In this document: piece by piece, positions 19,217 to 27,369 of the stretch
Position numbering within the stretch: the stretch's first letter is position 1
How the letters are laid out: the number at the start of each line of letters is the position of its first letter
NCBI GenBank assembly: GCA_963786225.1
Contig: CAWAYQ010000028.1
Span: 310,001-374,000, forward strand
From: Flaviflagellibacter sp963786225
GTDB lineage: Bacteria; Pseudomonadota; Alphaproteobacteria; Rhizobiales; Methylopilaceae
Length of the DNA stretch: 64,000 nt
Reading direction: 5' to 3'
Translations under genes and position numbers: made by a program
The notes under the pieces: model-generated
What the model was told of the DNA's origin: nothing
What the model saw: the letters and a program-made list of their open reading frames with translations, nothing else
The model's database searches: none

Positions 19217-19913
19217 TTAGGCGTCGAAGGCGACGCCCTTTTCGGGGACCACGATCTTGGTTGAGGCTTTGGTGACCTGCGCCCTGAAGCTGTCCGCGTT
19301 CGGCGCAAGCAGGCCGAATGTGGCGTAGTGGCAGGGCACGACCACGTCGAAATCAAAGAAATTGTTGACCGCATAGGCGGCTGTGCGGGCGCCCATGGTG
19401 AACCGGTCGCCGATCGGCACGAAACCCACTTTGGGAGCGTAAATCTCGTTGATGAGCTTCATGTCGCCGAAGAGTGCCGTATCGCCGAGATGATAGACGG
19501 TGGGCTCGCCATCTGGCCTCGACAATGATGCCGTTCGGATGGCCGAGCTGGGCCCAGACGCCGTTCACCAGTTCGCCCGAGGAATGGAAGGCCTGGGTCA
19601 GGGTGACGGTGAAGCCGTCGAGCTTGATCGACCCGCCGGTGTTCATGGGTTCGATGTGTTCGACGCCCAGGCTTTGCAGCCAGTTCACGATCTCGAAGCT
19701 GGAAACGACCGTCGCCCCGGTCTGCCCGGCAATCTGGAGGGTGTCGCCGACATGGTCGGAATGCCCATGCGTCAGGAGAATGTGCGTCACGCCCTTCGCG
19801 ACATCGCGCATATCGCCGGCATATCCGGAGCCGGTGATGAAGGGATCGAACAGAATGCCCTTGTCGCCGAACTGAAGCTTGAAGGCGGAATGGCCGAACC
19901 AGGTGATGCGCAT
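19217..19913 (-). CDS. Metallo-beta-lactamase-fold hydrolase (UPF0173), frameshifted
   Basis: A metal-dependent hydrolase of the UPF0173/YtkL group. The N-terminal half begins MRITWFGHSAF and has the metal motif LTHGHSDHVGD (HxHxDH). The C-terminal half has YHLGDTALFGDM (bridging Asp) and VVPCHYATF (last His ligand). The halves lie in different frames that meet near 19517 at GIIVEA/DGEPTVYH, explained by one additional base. The merged length of about 231 aa is normal for the family. The substrate is unknown. No signal peptide is present. Confidence 0.87.
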
Positions 19914-19970
19914 GGATGTCTTCCTCGGGTTTGGCGGGAAGCTAGCGGGACCTGCGCACCGGTCAAGGCG

Positions 19971-20303
19971 TCACTGCGGAACCTTGAACTCCGGCTTGGC
20001 GCAGACATCCACATTGCGCGCTGTGAACATGTCCTCGTCGCCGGTGACGGCCTGGAAATCGAACGCGCAGGCGCCTCCGTCCTCGAAGGTCACGGTGAGC
20101 GAGGCCCCCGCCTGGATTTTCGAGACGCCGCCGAGAAGATTTGCCTGGTAGTCGCCGATTTCAGGCGGTGAGACGTAGAGTTCGGTGATGATCGACGAAC
20201 TGCCGTTCGTGACCTTCACCTTGCGCTCGGCGGCGCAGGCGCCGGACAGAGACGTGACGACAATTCCGGCGCCGATCAGCGCTGCAAAGACCCAGGATTT
20301 CAT
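19971..20303 (-). CDS. Exported hypothetical protein
   Basis: A 110-residue protein with a signal peptide (VFAALIGAGIVVTSLSGACA) and a small beta-rich domain (RKVKVTNGSSSIITELYVSPPEIGDYQANLL) resembling the Tyr/Gly-type small periplasmic beta-sandwich 'argininosuccinate lyase-associated' hypotheticals of rhizobia. Two Cys residues late in the sequence may form a disulfide. GGGGGA six bases before the ATG at 20303 decides the start over a TTG at 20309. It follows the UPF0173 gene's promoter region on the same strand. Function is unknown. Confidence 0.65.
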   Translation of the reverse strand: MKSWVFAALIGAGIVVTSLSGACAAERKVKVTNGSSSIITELYVSPPEIGDYQANLLGGVSKIQAGASLTVTFEDGGACAFDFQAVTGDEDMFTARNVDVCAKPEFKVPQ

Positions 20304-20410
20304 ACGCAATCCCCCGCACAGGACCCGCTTTCCTTAAAGGGAGAGGTCGGGGGCACAAGATGAGATTGTGTCGCGGGAAGGTTTCTCACCAACGAGCCTG
20401 CCCGGCGCGC

Positions 20411-20538
20411 CCTCTCCCCGAGGAGGGAGAAGGCCGACTCGCTACGCAGCGGGGAGCGGGATGAGAGTGTTAGTGGGGAAGGCCCCTTATCCCTCCCCTG
20501 CAAGGGGAGGGTCGGCACGAAGTGCCGGGGTGGGGTCC
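20411..20538. repeat. Two palindromic repeat units
   Basis: Two plus-oriented members of the window-wide palindromic family, at 20411-20466 and 20489-20538. Each has a CTCCCC/GGGGAG hairpin followed by a second, sequence-variable hairpin (GCT-ACGC-AGC in the first, GGCAC-GAA-GTGCC in the second) and a GGGGTGGGG-type tail. They lie upstream of the DUF559 gene with its own flanking repeats. Confidence 0.75.
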
Positions 20539-20604
20539 CTTTTTCCTTCGGTTCCCGAAAGAAGCCAGATTGATTCCTTCAGTTCAAGCAGAGAAGCTCC
20601 GCTA

Positions 20605-20658
20605 ATCCCTCCCCTTTCAGGGGAGGGTGGCCGCGCGCAGCGCGGACGGGTGGGGTCC
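20605..20658 (+). repeat. Left inverted repeat of DUF559 unit
   Basis: A 54-base palindromic repeat: ATCCCTCCCC-TTTCA-GGGGAGGGT, then the variable hairpin CCGCGC-GCA-GCGCGG, then ACGGGTGGGGTCC. It ends three bases before the DUF559 ATG. The reverse complement of this element recurs at 20997-21052, so the gene lies between inverted copies. Confidence 0.8.
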
Positions 20659-20661
20659 GTT

Positions 20662-21054
20662 ATGAACATCAAATTTGCCCGAGCAATGCGAAAGGCGCTT
20701 ACGCCGCAAGAGGTGAAACTCTGGGTTCATCTCAGATCCTGGCGCGCGCTCGGACACCATTTCCGACGGCAGGTGCCGAAAGATGGGTACATACTCGATT
20801 TCGTATGTCTGAAAGCGCGCCTGATCGTCGAAGCCGATGGTGGGCAGCATGGATTTGAGAAAAATGTTCGGTCGGATGCCGTTCGTGACGAACACTTCCG
20901 GCAGTTGGGCTTCGAAATTCTCCGCTTCTGGAACAACGAGATCGACGAGAATCTCGACGGCGTGCTCGAAACCATTTTTTCGAAAGCCAGAGAAAGGGAC
21001 CCCACCCCGGTGCGCATACGCGCACTCGACCCTCCCCTTGCAGGGGAGGGATAA
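20662..21054 (+). CDS. DUF559 (Vsr/PD-(D/E)XK-like) protein, repeat-flanked
   Basis: A 130-residue DUF559 protein. The family shares the Vsr/restriction-endonuclease fold. Candidate active-site residues are Asp46 (YILDFVC), Glu57 and Asp59 (VEADGGQH) and His63, with LGFEILRFWNNEI following. No partner gene is visible. The ATG lies three bases after the left repeat, and the last 18 codons (ending PPLAGEG) are read from within the right repeat, so gene and repeats form one compact unit of about 450 bases. Biochemical activity is unproven for this family; a nuclease role is inferred from fold. Upstream in-frame extension through the repeats is unlikely to be coding. Confidence 0.8.
   Translation: MNIKFARAMRKALTPQEVKLWVHLRSWRALGHHFRRQVPKDGYILDFVCLKARLIVEADGGQHGFEKNVRSDAVRDEHFRQLGFEILRFWNNEIDENLDGVLETIFSKARERDPTPVRIRALDPPLAGEG
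20997..21052 (-). repeat. Right inverted repeat of DUF559 unit
   Basis: A 56-base copy in reverse orientation to 20605-20658: GGACCCCACCCCG, variable hairpin GTGCGC-ATAC-GCGCAC, then ACCCTCCCC-TTGCA-GGGGAGGGAT. Flanks match the left copy, while the inner stem has a wholly different but still self-complementary sequence. It encodes the C-terminus and stop of the DUF559 gene. Confidence 0.8.
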
Positions 21055-21065
21055 GGAGAGTCCGT

Positions 21066-23315
21066 TCAGTACGGCGTGAAGCGGTTCGTCCGCGGGAAGC
21101 CCTTGGGCGGAAGGCGGCCGGCGTCGGCGCGGTTGCCGATCCAGTCGCGCAGATCGTCCTTGGCCAGGGTGAAGGTGCGGCCGGAACTGTCGACCCAGGT
21201 CAGGCCCGCTTTCATGGCGAAGGTGATTGCGTCGGAAATGACGCCGTCCTTGAATTTCTGAAGGCGGACGCCCCTGCCCCGTGCCATTTCCGGAACCTGC
21301 ACCAGCGGGAAGATCAGGAGTTTGCGGTTTTCGCCGACGGTCGCGACGTGATCACCTTCGACCGGCACCGCGATCCGCGCTTCGTCGGGCATGTCGACGT
21401 TCAGGACGTTGCGGCCCTTTTTCGTGGACGCCAGGAGATCGTCCTCCGGCACGACGAAACCGCGCCCGTCGGTCGCGACGATGAGGCGCTTGCGGCCCGG
21501 CGTATACGGCCAGACCGATGCGATGTCGGCGCCGTCCTCAAGATCGATCTGGATGCGGATCGGCTCGCCGTGACCACGGCCGCCGGGCAGCTTCGAGGCA
21601 TCGAGCGTAAAGACCTTTCCGTTGGTCGCCAGAACGAGAACCTTGGCCGTGGTTTCCGTACGGAACGCCGTCTTCATGCGGTCGTCGGCCTTGAAGGCGA
21701 TGCTCGACAGATCGTCGACATGGCCCTTCAGCGCGCGGATCCAGCCCTTGTCGGAGACGATGACCGTAATCGGCTCGCGTTCGATGAAAGCTTCCGTGAA
21801 ATCGACGGCCGGAACATCGGCGGCAGTTGCAAAGGTCGAGCGGCGCTTGCCGATTGCGGTGTCGGGGCCGAACGTCTTGCGGACCTCGGCGATCTCCTTC
21901 TTGACCTTGGTCCACTGGCGGCGGTCGGAGCCGAGGAGCTGCTCGATCTCGGCCTTTTCGGCGGTCAGCGTGTCGTTTTCGGTCCGGATCTGGATTTCTT
22001 CGAGCTTGGCCAAAGCACGCAGGCGGATGTTGAGGATCGCCTCGGCCTGAATCTCGGTAATCTTGAAGCGCGCGATCAGAACGGCCTTCGGATCGTCCTC
22101 CGTCCGGACAATCCGGATGACCTCGTCGATGTTGAGGAACGCGACGAGGAGGCCGCCGAGAACTTCGAGGCGCCGGTCGATGGCGTCGAGCCGGAACTGG
22201 GCGCGGCGGACGATGACTTCGCGGCGATGATCGAGCCATTCGCGCAAAACGGGGGCAAGGCCGAGCACCTGCGGAATGCGGCCCTTCACCAGCACGTTCA
22301 TGTTGAGGCTGATGCGGGTTTCCAGATCGGTCAGCTTGAACAGGCTTTCCATCAGGATTTCAGGATCGACGGTGCGGGCGCGCGGCTCGAGCACAATGCG
22401 GATGTCATCGGCGCTCTCGTCGCGCACATCGGCCAGGATCGGCACCTTCTTGTCGATGACCATCGAGGCGAGCTGTTCGATAAGGCGGCTTTTCGGCACG
22501 AGCCACGGGATCTCCGTGACGACGATGACCCAGGTGCCGCGTCCGGCGTCTTCCTGATGCCAGCGCGAGCGCAGGCGGAACCCGCCGCGACCCGTGCGAT
22601 AGGCTTCGGCCATGGAGCCCGCGGGCTCGACCACGACGCCGCCGGTCGGGAAATCCGGGCCCTTCACGAATTCGAGGATTTCGTCCGTGCCGGCCTTCGG
22701 ATTGTCGATCAGATGCACCGCCGCATCGAGCAGTTCGGCGGCGTTGTGCGGCGGGATCGAGGTCGCCATGCCGACCGCGATGCCCTGCGAGCCATTGGCG
22801 AGCAGGTTCGGGAAGGCGGCGGGAAGGACGATCGGTTCTTCTTCCGAACCGTCATAGGTTTCGCGGAAATCGACCGTGCCTTCGTCGAGGCCGTCGAGCA
22901 GAAGGCGGGCGACTTCGGTGAGCCGTGCCTCGGTGTAGCGCATGGCGGCGGGGTTATCGCCGTCGACATTGCCGAAATTGCCCTGCCCTTCGACCAGCGT
23001 CCAGCGCTGCGCGAATTCCTGCGCGAGGCGGACCAGCGCGTCGTAGACCGACTGGTCGCCGTGCGGGTGGTATTTGCCGATGACGTCGCCGACGACGCGG
23101 GCGGACTTCTTGAAGGCCTGGCCGGGATCGAGCCTGAGCAGCCGCATCGCGTAGAGCAGGCGGCGATGGACCGGCTTCAGGCCGTCGCGGGCATCGGGCA
23201 GCGCACGCTGGGTGATGGTGGAGAGCGCATAGGCAAGATAGCGCTCCTCCAAAGCGGAGCGCAGATCGACGGTTTCGATATCACCGCCGGACGGCGGATT
23301 TACTTGCTTGCCCAT
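21066..23315 (-). CDS. parC: DNA topoisomerase IV subunit A
   Basis: ParC, the DNA-cleaving subunit of topoisomerase IV, which decatenates daughter chromosomes with ParE. It is 749 aa with an unbroken frame. The N-terminal winged-helix domain contains KPVHRRLLYAM, the HPHGDQSVYDA quinolone-pocket segment and the catalytic Tyr127 in AAMRYTEARL. The tower, coiled coil (QAEAILNIRLRALAKLEE) and a C-terminal beta-pinwheel-like region follow. The residue equivalent to E. coli ParC Ser80 is Gln88. The gene ends 12 bases from the convergent DUF559 unit. parE is not in the window. Confidence 0.96.
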   Translation of the reverse strand: MGKQVNPPSGGDIETVDLRSALEERYLAYALSTITQRALPDARDGLKPVHRRLLYAMRLLRLDPGQAFKKSARVVGDVIGKYHPHGDQSVYDALVRLAQEFAQRWTLVEGQGNFGNVDGDNPAAMRYTEARLTEVARLLLDGLDEGTVDFRETYDGSEEEPIVLPAAFPNLLANGSQGIAVGMATSIPPHNAAELLDAAVHLIDNPKAGTDEILEFVKGPDFPTGGVVVEPAGSMAEAYRTGRGGFRLRSRWHQEDAGRGTWVIVVTEIPWLVPKSRLIEQLASMVIDKKVPILADVRDESADDIRIVLEPRARTVDPEILMESLFKLTDLETRISLNMNVLVKGRIPQVLGLAPVLREWLDHRREVIVRRAQFRLDAIDRRLEVLGGLLVAFLNIDEVIRIVRTEDDPKAVLIARFKITEIQAEAILNIRLRALAKLEEIQIRTENDTLTAEKAEIEQLLGSDRRQWTKVKKEIAEVRKTFGPDTAIGKRRSTFATAADVPAVDFTEAFIEREPITVIVSDKGWIRALKGHVDDLSSIAFKADDRMKTAFRTETTAKVLVLATNGKVFTLDASKLPGGRGHGEPIRIQIDLEDGADIASVWPYTPGRKRLIVATDGRGFVVPEDDLLASTKKGRNVLNVDMPDEARIAVPVEGDHVATVGENRKLLIFPLVQVPEMARGRGVRLQKFKDGVISDAITFAMKAGLTWVDSSGRTFTLAKDDLRDWIGNRADAGRLPPKGFPRTNRFTPY

Positions 23316-23358
23316 GAGGACTGGCTACCCGATGGGGTGAGTCGTTTCAATGCGGCCG

Positions 23359-23658
23359 TCAGGCCGTCTTCAACCCGATTCCGCCGACGGGCGCGGTGAC
23401 GGCGCCGGGTTCGAATCCAGCAATCAGCGGCATGGCCCTCGCGATCGCGACCTTGACCGCCGGAATCGAAAGCGAAGCCTTGTGGCTCTCCTCGCTGTCC
23501 CAGACTTCGGTGACCCAGATCGCGTTCTCGTCCGCAATGTCCTTGCCGACGATATAGCTGAAGCAGCCGGGCATCTCGCCGCTGCCCTCCAGAATGAGCG
23601 CGATCAGGGCGTCGCGCTGGCCGGGAGCCGCGACCATCTTTGCGATGAGACCGTACAT
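23359..23658 (-). CDS. ABM-domain quinol monooxygenase-like protein
   Basis: A 99-residue antibiotic-biosynthesis-monooxygenase (ABM, dimeric alpha/beta barrel) protein. It begins MYGLIAKMVAAPGQRDALIALIL and carries the typical IWVTEVWDSEESHKASLS segment, where the conserved Trp/Glu/His residues line the pocket in this family (YgiN-like). Members may oxidise quinols or reactive carbonyls, or be non-catalytic. It lies between recO and parC on the same strand with 20- and 43-base gaps, so it is probably co-transcribed. The exact substrate is unknown. Confidence 0.85.
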   Translation of the reverse strand: MYGLIAKMVAAPGQRDALIALILEGSGEMPGCFSYIVGKDIADENAIWVTEVWDSEESHKASLSIPAVKVAIARAMPLIAGFEPGAVTAPVGGIGLKTA

Positions 23659-23678
23659 GTCTTTTCTCCTGCTTCGCG

Positions 23679-24407
23679 TCAGACGGCGATTTTGACGGCG
23701 GCGATATAGGCGTCCCGCGCGTCGGGCACCGTAATGCCGCGCGGCTCGTAGACGTCGCGCGCCAGGAAGAAGCCCGTGAGCCTGAAGCCGTCGGCGATGT
23801 CTTCGTTGCGTGGATGGGCGTTGACGCTGGAGGTAATGAGGAAGGCCGGGAGCGCCAGCATGCGGTCGGCATAAGGCGCGCCGGCATCGGCGGACACCGC
23901 GCGGGCGGATTTCGGCGACACGTAGATGAGATCCGTCATCGCGCCGGTCGAGGCGCAGGACGACAGATCAAGACCGAAGCCGAGTTCGGCGAGCATGGCC
24001 AGTTCGAAGCGCACCATCAGCGCCGGGCCGATGTCCGGCTCGCCGAGATGATCGAGGACGAGCCCCAAAGTCTCGAACACCGCCGGATGCGGATCGCGCT
24101 CCGGCAGAAGGCGCGTCAGCGCGGAAAGCCAGGCGAGACCGAAAACCGGCGCGCGCGCTTCCATCAGGAGCGCGGCGCGCAGGTTCACGGCTTCGAGCGT
24201 GTAATTACCGAGATGCTCGTCGAGCCGCGCACGCCATTCGGCGCGGACGAGATTGCCGGGCTGAAGCACCGGCCGCTGGGTGCGCGAGCGCCCTCCCCGG
24301 ACAATGCCGAGATGGCGGCCGTGATCGCGCGTCAGGAGTTCGACGATGACGCTCGTCTCACCATGCGGACGGGCGGAGAGGACCACGCCCTCGTCGTTCC
24401 AGTGCAT
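23679..24407 (-). CDS. recO: DNA repair protein RecO
   Basis: RecO (242 aa) works with RecR and RecF to load RecA onto SSB-covered gaps. The N-terminal OB fold reads MHWNDEGVVLSARPHGETSVIVELLTRDHG, with GIVRGGRSRTQRPVLQPGN following. The helical C-terminal part lacks the four-Cys zinc site found in some RecO proteins. A family-typical ending (LTGFFLARDVY) is present. It follows era with an 85-base gap that holds a palindromic repeat. Confidence 0.93.
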   Translation of the reverse strand: MHWNDEGVVLSARPHGETSVIVELLTRDHGRHLGIVRGGRSRTQRPVLQPGNLVRAEWRARLDEHLGNYTLEAVNLRAALLMEARAPVFGLAWLSALTRLLPERDPHPAVFETLGLVLDHLGEPDIGPALMVRFELAMLAELGFGLDLSSCASTGAMTDLIYVSPKSARAVSADAGAPYADRMLALPAFLITSSVNAHPRNEDIADGFRLTGFFLARDVYEPRGITVPDARDAYIAAVKIAV

Positions 24408-24441
24408 GAGCTAAGTTACCGCAAGTTCGGAGCCCACCGCC

Positions 24442-24486
24442 CATCCTTCGAGACGCGATGCTGCGCATCGCTCCTCAGGATGAGGT
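24442..24486. repeat. Palindromic repeat, second family
   Basis: An imperfect palindrome between era and recO: CATCCTTCGAG at the left pairs with CTCCTCAGGATG at the right around an inner GATGC-TGC-GCATC hairpin. This matches the well-known rhizobial intergenic 'catccttcgagac...ctcaggatgagg' repeat and differs from the CTCCCC family elsewhere in the window. It may act as an mRNA stem between the two genes. Confidence 0.6.
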
Positions 24487-24492
24487 CGAAAA

Positions 24493-25398
24493 TCATTTCG
24501 GCATCTCCAGGCCCATTTCCCGATACCGTTCGGGATCGTCGGCCCAGTTTTCGCGCACCTTCACGAACAGGAAAAGGTGGATCGGATGTTCGGCGATGCC
24601 GGCGATCTCGTCGCGCGCGGCCATGGAAATGGCCTTGATGGTCTGGCCGCCTTTGCCGATGACGATCTTCTTCTGGCTTTCGCGCTCGACATAGATGGTC
24701 TGCTCGACACGGGCGGAGCCGTCCTTTTTCACTTCCCAGAGTTCGGTCTCGACCGTCGAGGAATACGGCAGTTCCTCGTGGAGACGGATGAACAGCTTTT
24801 CGCGCGTGATCTCGGAGGCGAGCATGCGCATCGGCAGGTCCGAAATCTGATCTTCCGGATAGAGCCAGGGGCCTGCCGGCATCTGCTCGGCGAGCCAGGT
24901 CTTCAGATCGCCCACGCCGTCGCCGGTCTGGGCGGAAATCATGAAGATGCGCACGAAAGCGGACTTCGAATTGGCTTCCTCGGCGAGCCTGAGAAGCTTG
25001 TCCCGCTGCACGAGGTCGATCTTGTTGAGGACGAGGAAGACCGGGCGCTTCACCTGGGCGAGCTGTTCGAGGAGCTTCAGCACCTCGTCGTCGAGGCCTT
25101 TCCGGGAATCGATCAGGACGCCCGTGAGATCGGCGTCTTTCGCGCCGCCCCACGCGGTCGTGACCATTGCGCGGTCGAGACGGCGCTTCGGGGCGAAGAT
25201 GCCGGGCGTGTCGACGAAGATGATCTGGCTGTTGCCCTCGATCGCGATGCCGCGCACCAGCGCGCGCGTCGTCTGGACCTTGTGGGTGACGATCGAGACC
25301 TTGGCGCCGACGAGCGCGTTGAGCAAAGTCGATTTCCCGGCGTTCGGCGCGCCGATAAGCGCGACGAAACCGCAGAGCGTGTTGGGCGTATCAGTCAT
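24493..25398 (-). CDS. era: GTPase Era
   Basis: Essential ribosome-assembly GTPase that binds the 3' end of 16S rRNA. The G domain shows G1 GAPNAGKS (residues 16-23), the switch I segment TTRALVRGI, G3 DTPG and G4 NKID. The C-terminal KH domain carries the VIGKGGQTIKAI RNA-binding loop. From the ATG at 25398 it is 301 aa; this start overlaps the rnc stop by 8 bases (ATGACTGA), as is common in rhizobia. Ten further upstream codons would lie deeper in rnc and are unlikely. Confidence 0.97.
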   Translation of the reverse strand: MTDTPNTLCGFVALIGAPNAGKSTLLNALVGAKVSIVTHKVQTTRALVRGIAIEGNSQIIFVDTPGIFAPKRRLDRAMVTTAWGGAKDADLTGVLIDSRKGLDDEVLKLLEQLAQVKRPVFLVLNKIDLVQRDKLLRLAEEANSKSAFVRIFMISAQTGDGVGDLKTWLAEQMPAGPWLYPEDQISDLPMRMLASEITREKLFIRLHEELPYSSTVETELWEVKKDGSARVEQTIYVERESQKKIVIGKGGQTIKAISMAARDEIAGIAEHPIHLFLFVKVRENWADDPERYREMGLEMPK

Positions 25399-26113
25399 GG
25401 CCTGCGCTCTCTGTCCATACACCTTCACGCGTCAGGAAAGCCTCGGCCGCCGCCTGCTCGGCGACGCGCTTGGTGCGGCCTTCGCCGCGCGAGGAACCAT
25501 GGCCTGCAATCTCGACTTCGACACGGAAGATCGGGTTGTGATCGGGGCCGGCACGCTCGACTTCACGATAGGCGGGAACGTCGAGGCCGCGCGCGAGCGC
25601 CCATTCCTGCAGCGCGGACTTGCCGTCCCGAAGCGGCCGGCGCGGATGCAGCATGCGCTCGTGCCAGAAGGTGTGAATCAGTTTGCGGGCGGCTTCGAGC
25701 CCGCCGTCCAGGTAGACGGCGGCGATGACCGCCTCGCAGACATCGGCGAGCAGCGCCTTCTTCTTGCGCCCGCCGCTGCGCGCCTCGCCCTCGCCGAGCT
25801 TGATGGCCGAGCCGATATCCATCGCGAGCGCGACCTCGGCGCAGGCTTCGGCGCGAACGAGTTCGGACAGGCGCCGGGACAATTCGCCCTCTTCTTCGTT
25901 CGGAAACTGGACGAACAGCATTTCGGCGACACAGAGGCCGAGCACGCGGTCGCCGACGAATTCGAGGCGCTGGTAGCTTTCGTTGCGCAGATGCGCGCCC
26001 TTGGTGGCGCTGATATGGGTCAGCGCCCTGTCGAGCAGCGTCGGATCGTTAAACGTGTAGCCGAGGCGCTCTTCCAGCGTTCCGCGGGCGGCGGCGCGCG
26101 GGTTCTTCGCCAT
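25391..26113 (-). CDS. rnc: Ribonuclease III
   Basis: Double-strand-specific RNase that processes rRNA precursors and mRNAs. The catalytic domain has YQRLEFVGDRVLGL (signature, acidic metal ligands) and ADVCEAVIAAVYLDGG (second acidic cluster). A C-terminal dsRNA-binding domain (KSALQEWALARGL to KRVAEQAAAEAFL) completes the 240 residues. The ATG at 26113 overlaps the lepB stop (TGATG), and its own stop overlaps era, so lepB-rnc-era are translationally linked. Confidence 0.97.
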   Translation of the reverse strand: MAKNPRAAARGTLEERLGYTFNDPTLLDRALTHISATKGAHLRNESYQRLEFVGDRVLGLCVAEMLFVQFPNEEEGELSRRLSELVRAEACAEVALAMDIGSAIKLGEGEARSGGRKKKALLADVCEAVIAAVYLDGGLEAARKLIHTFWHERMLHPRRPLRDGKSALQEWALARGLDVPAYREVERAGPDHNPIFRVEVEIAGHGSSRGEGRTKRVAEQAAAEAFLTREGVWTESAGHD

Positions 26114-26886
26114 CAGAGAAGAGTGAAGATCCGCGACCAGCGGACCGTCCACGGCCACGACCAGACCGCCCAGGCATGGCGACCTTCCTCGACCGAGAAG
26201 AAGATGACCTCGGCGCGGCCGATCAGGTTTTCGTAAGGTACATACCCGACCGCCGAAAGAACGCGGCTGTCCGTCGAATTGTCGCGGTTATCGCCCATCA
26301 TGAAGTAATGACCGGCGGGCACTTCATAAACCGGCGTGTTGTCGTAGAAGCCGTTCTCGACGAGATCGAGCACCTCGTAGGCGACGCCGTTCGGCAGCGT
26401 TTCCTTGAAACGCGGAACGCGGACCTGGCGGCCCCCCGGCTCGGTCTCGATCCAGTCGTCGATGCGCTCTTTCGGCACCGCCTTACCGTTGATCTGCAGC
26501 ACACCGTCGATCATCTGGATCTTGTCGCCCGGCAGGCCGATCACGCGCTTGATGTAATCGGTGGCGTTGTCGGTCGGCAGCTTGAACACGACGACATCGC
26601 CGCGCTGAGGCTCCGAGCCGAAGATGCGTCCGGAGAACAGGGGCGGCGAGAACGGGATCGAATATTTCGAATAGCCGTAGGAGAACTTCGAGACGAACAG
26701 GTAATCGCCGACGAGCAAAGTCTCCTTCATCGACCCTGATGGGATCGAGAACGGCTGGAACAGCAAGGTGCGGATGACGACCGCAATGATGAGGGCGTGG
26801 ACGACGACCCGCAGGGTTTCAAGAAACCCGCCTTCGTCCTTCTTCGTTGTGGCCACGCTCACTTGCCTCTCGCTCCGCTTCTGCAT
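26113..26886 (-). CDS. lepB: Signal peptidase I
   Basis: Membrane-bound protease that removes signal peptides from exported proteins. An N-terminal membrane helix (residues 26-45) precedes the catalytic Ser52 in IPSGSM; the general base Lys113 is in DYIKRVIGLPGD; the family box GDNRDNS is present near residue 205. The length of 257 aa is normal for alphaproteobacteria. It stands at the centre of the conserved acpS-lepB-rnc-era cluster. Confidence 0.96.
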   Translation of the reverse strand: MQKRSERQVSVATTKKDEGGFLETLRVVVHALIIAVVIRTLLFQPFSIPSGSMKETLLVGDYLFVSKFSYGYSKYSIPFSPPLFSGRIFGSEPQRGDVVVFKLPTDNATDYIKRVIGLPGDKIQMIDGVLQINGKAVPKERIDDWIETEPGGRQVRVPRFKETLPNGVAYEVLDLVENGFYDNTPVYEVPAGHYFMMGDNRDNSTDSRVLSAVGYVPYENLIGRAEVIFFSVEEGRHAWAVWSWPWTVRWSRIFTLL

Positions 26887-26970
26887 CGCATTTCCTCAAT
26901 CCGAGAGGACGCCCCGCCAAGCGGGCATCCTGATAGACCTTTGTTGGGTCGGTCACAACGGGGCGAAAGA

Positions 26971-27369
26971 TCACTCCGGCACGGCCGTGATGACGACGAT
27001 GGCCTGAGCCATCGGGTATTCGTCGGTGATGGTGACGTCGATCCGGGCCTTGTGACCGGCGGGAACGAGCCTTTCGAGGTGCTGTTTCGCGCCGCCGGTG
27101 AGCTCCAGGGTCGGACGGCCGGAAGGCAGGTTGACCACCCCCATATCGCGCCAGAATGTGCCCGCCCGAAGGCCGGTGCCGAGCGCCTTTGAGCAGGCCT
27201 CCTTGGCGGCGAAACGCTTGGCGTAGGTCGCCAAGCGCTCCGCGCGGCCCTCGGCCTTCTTCTGTTCGAGCGGCGTGAAGACACGTTGGATGAAACGATC
27301 GCCGAACCGTTCGATGGTTTTTTCGATGCGGCGGATGTCGATGAGGTCGGAGCCGATGCCGAGAATCAT
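26971..27369 (-). CDS. acpS: Holo-[acyl-carrier-protein] synthase
   Basis: Transfers 4'-phosphopantetheine from CoA to acyl carrier protein. The 132-residue sequence begins MILGIGSDLIDIRRIE with the Mg-binding Asp8, and has the second acidic ligand Glu57 in RFAAKEACSKALGTG. It ends with the usual beta strand (AQAIVVITAVPE). Its ATG overlaps the pdxJ stop by four bases (ATGA). Confidence 0.96.
   Translation of the reverse strand: MILGIGSDLIDIRRIEKTIERFGDRFIQRVFTPLEQKKAEGRAERLATYAKRFAAKEACSKALGTGLRAGTFWRDMGVVNLPSGRPTLELTGGAKQHLERLVPAGHKARIDVTITDEYPMAQAIVVITAVPE

Noticed and set aside
20368..20661. N-terminal extension of the first DUF559 protein through the repeats
   Set aside because: The extension translates repeat sequence only and the family-typical N-terminus begins at 20662.
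21348..23399. 683-codon open frame opposite parC
   Set aside because: It is antisense to an intact, strongly conserved parC and has the His/Asp/Arg-rich composition of a GC-rich shadow frame.
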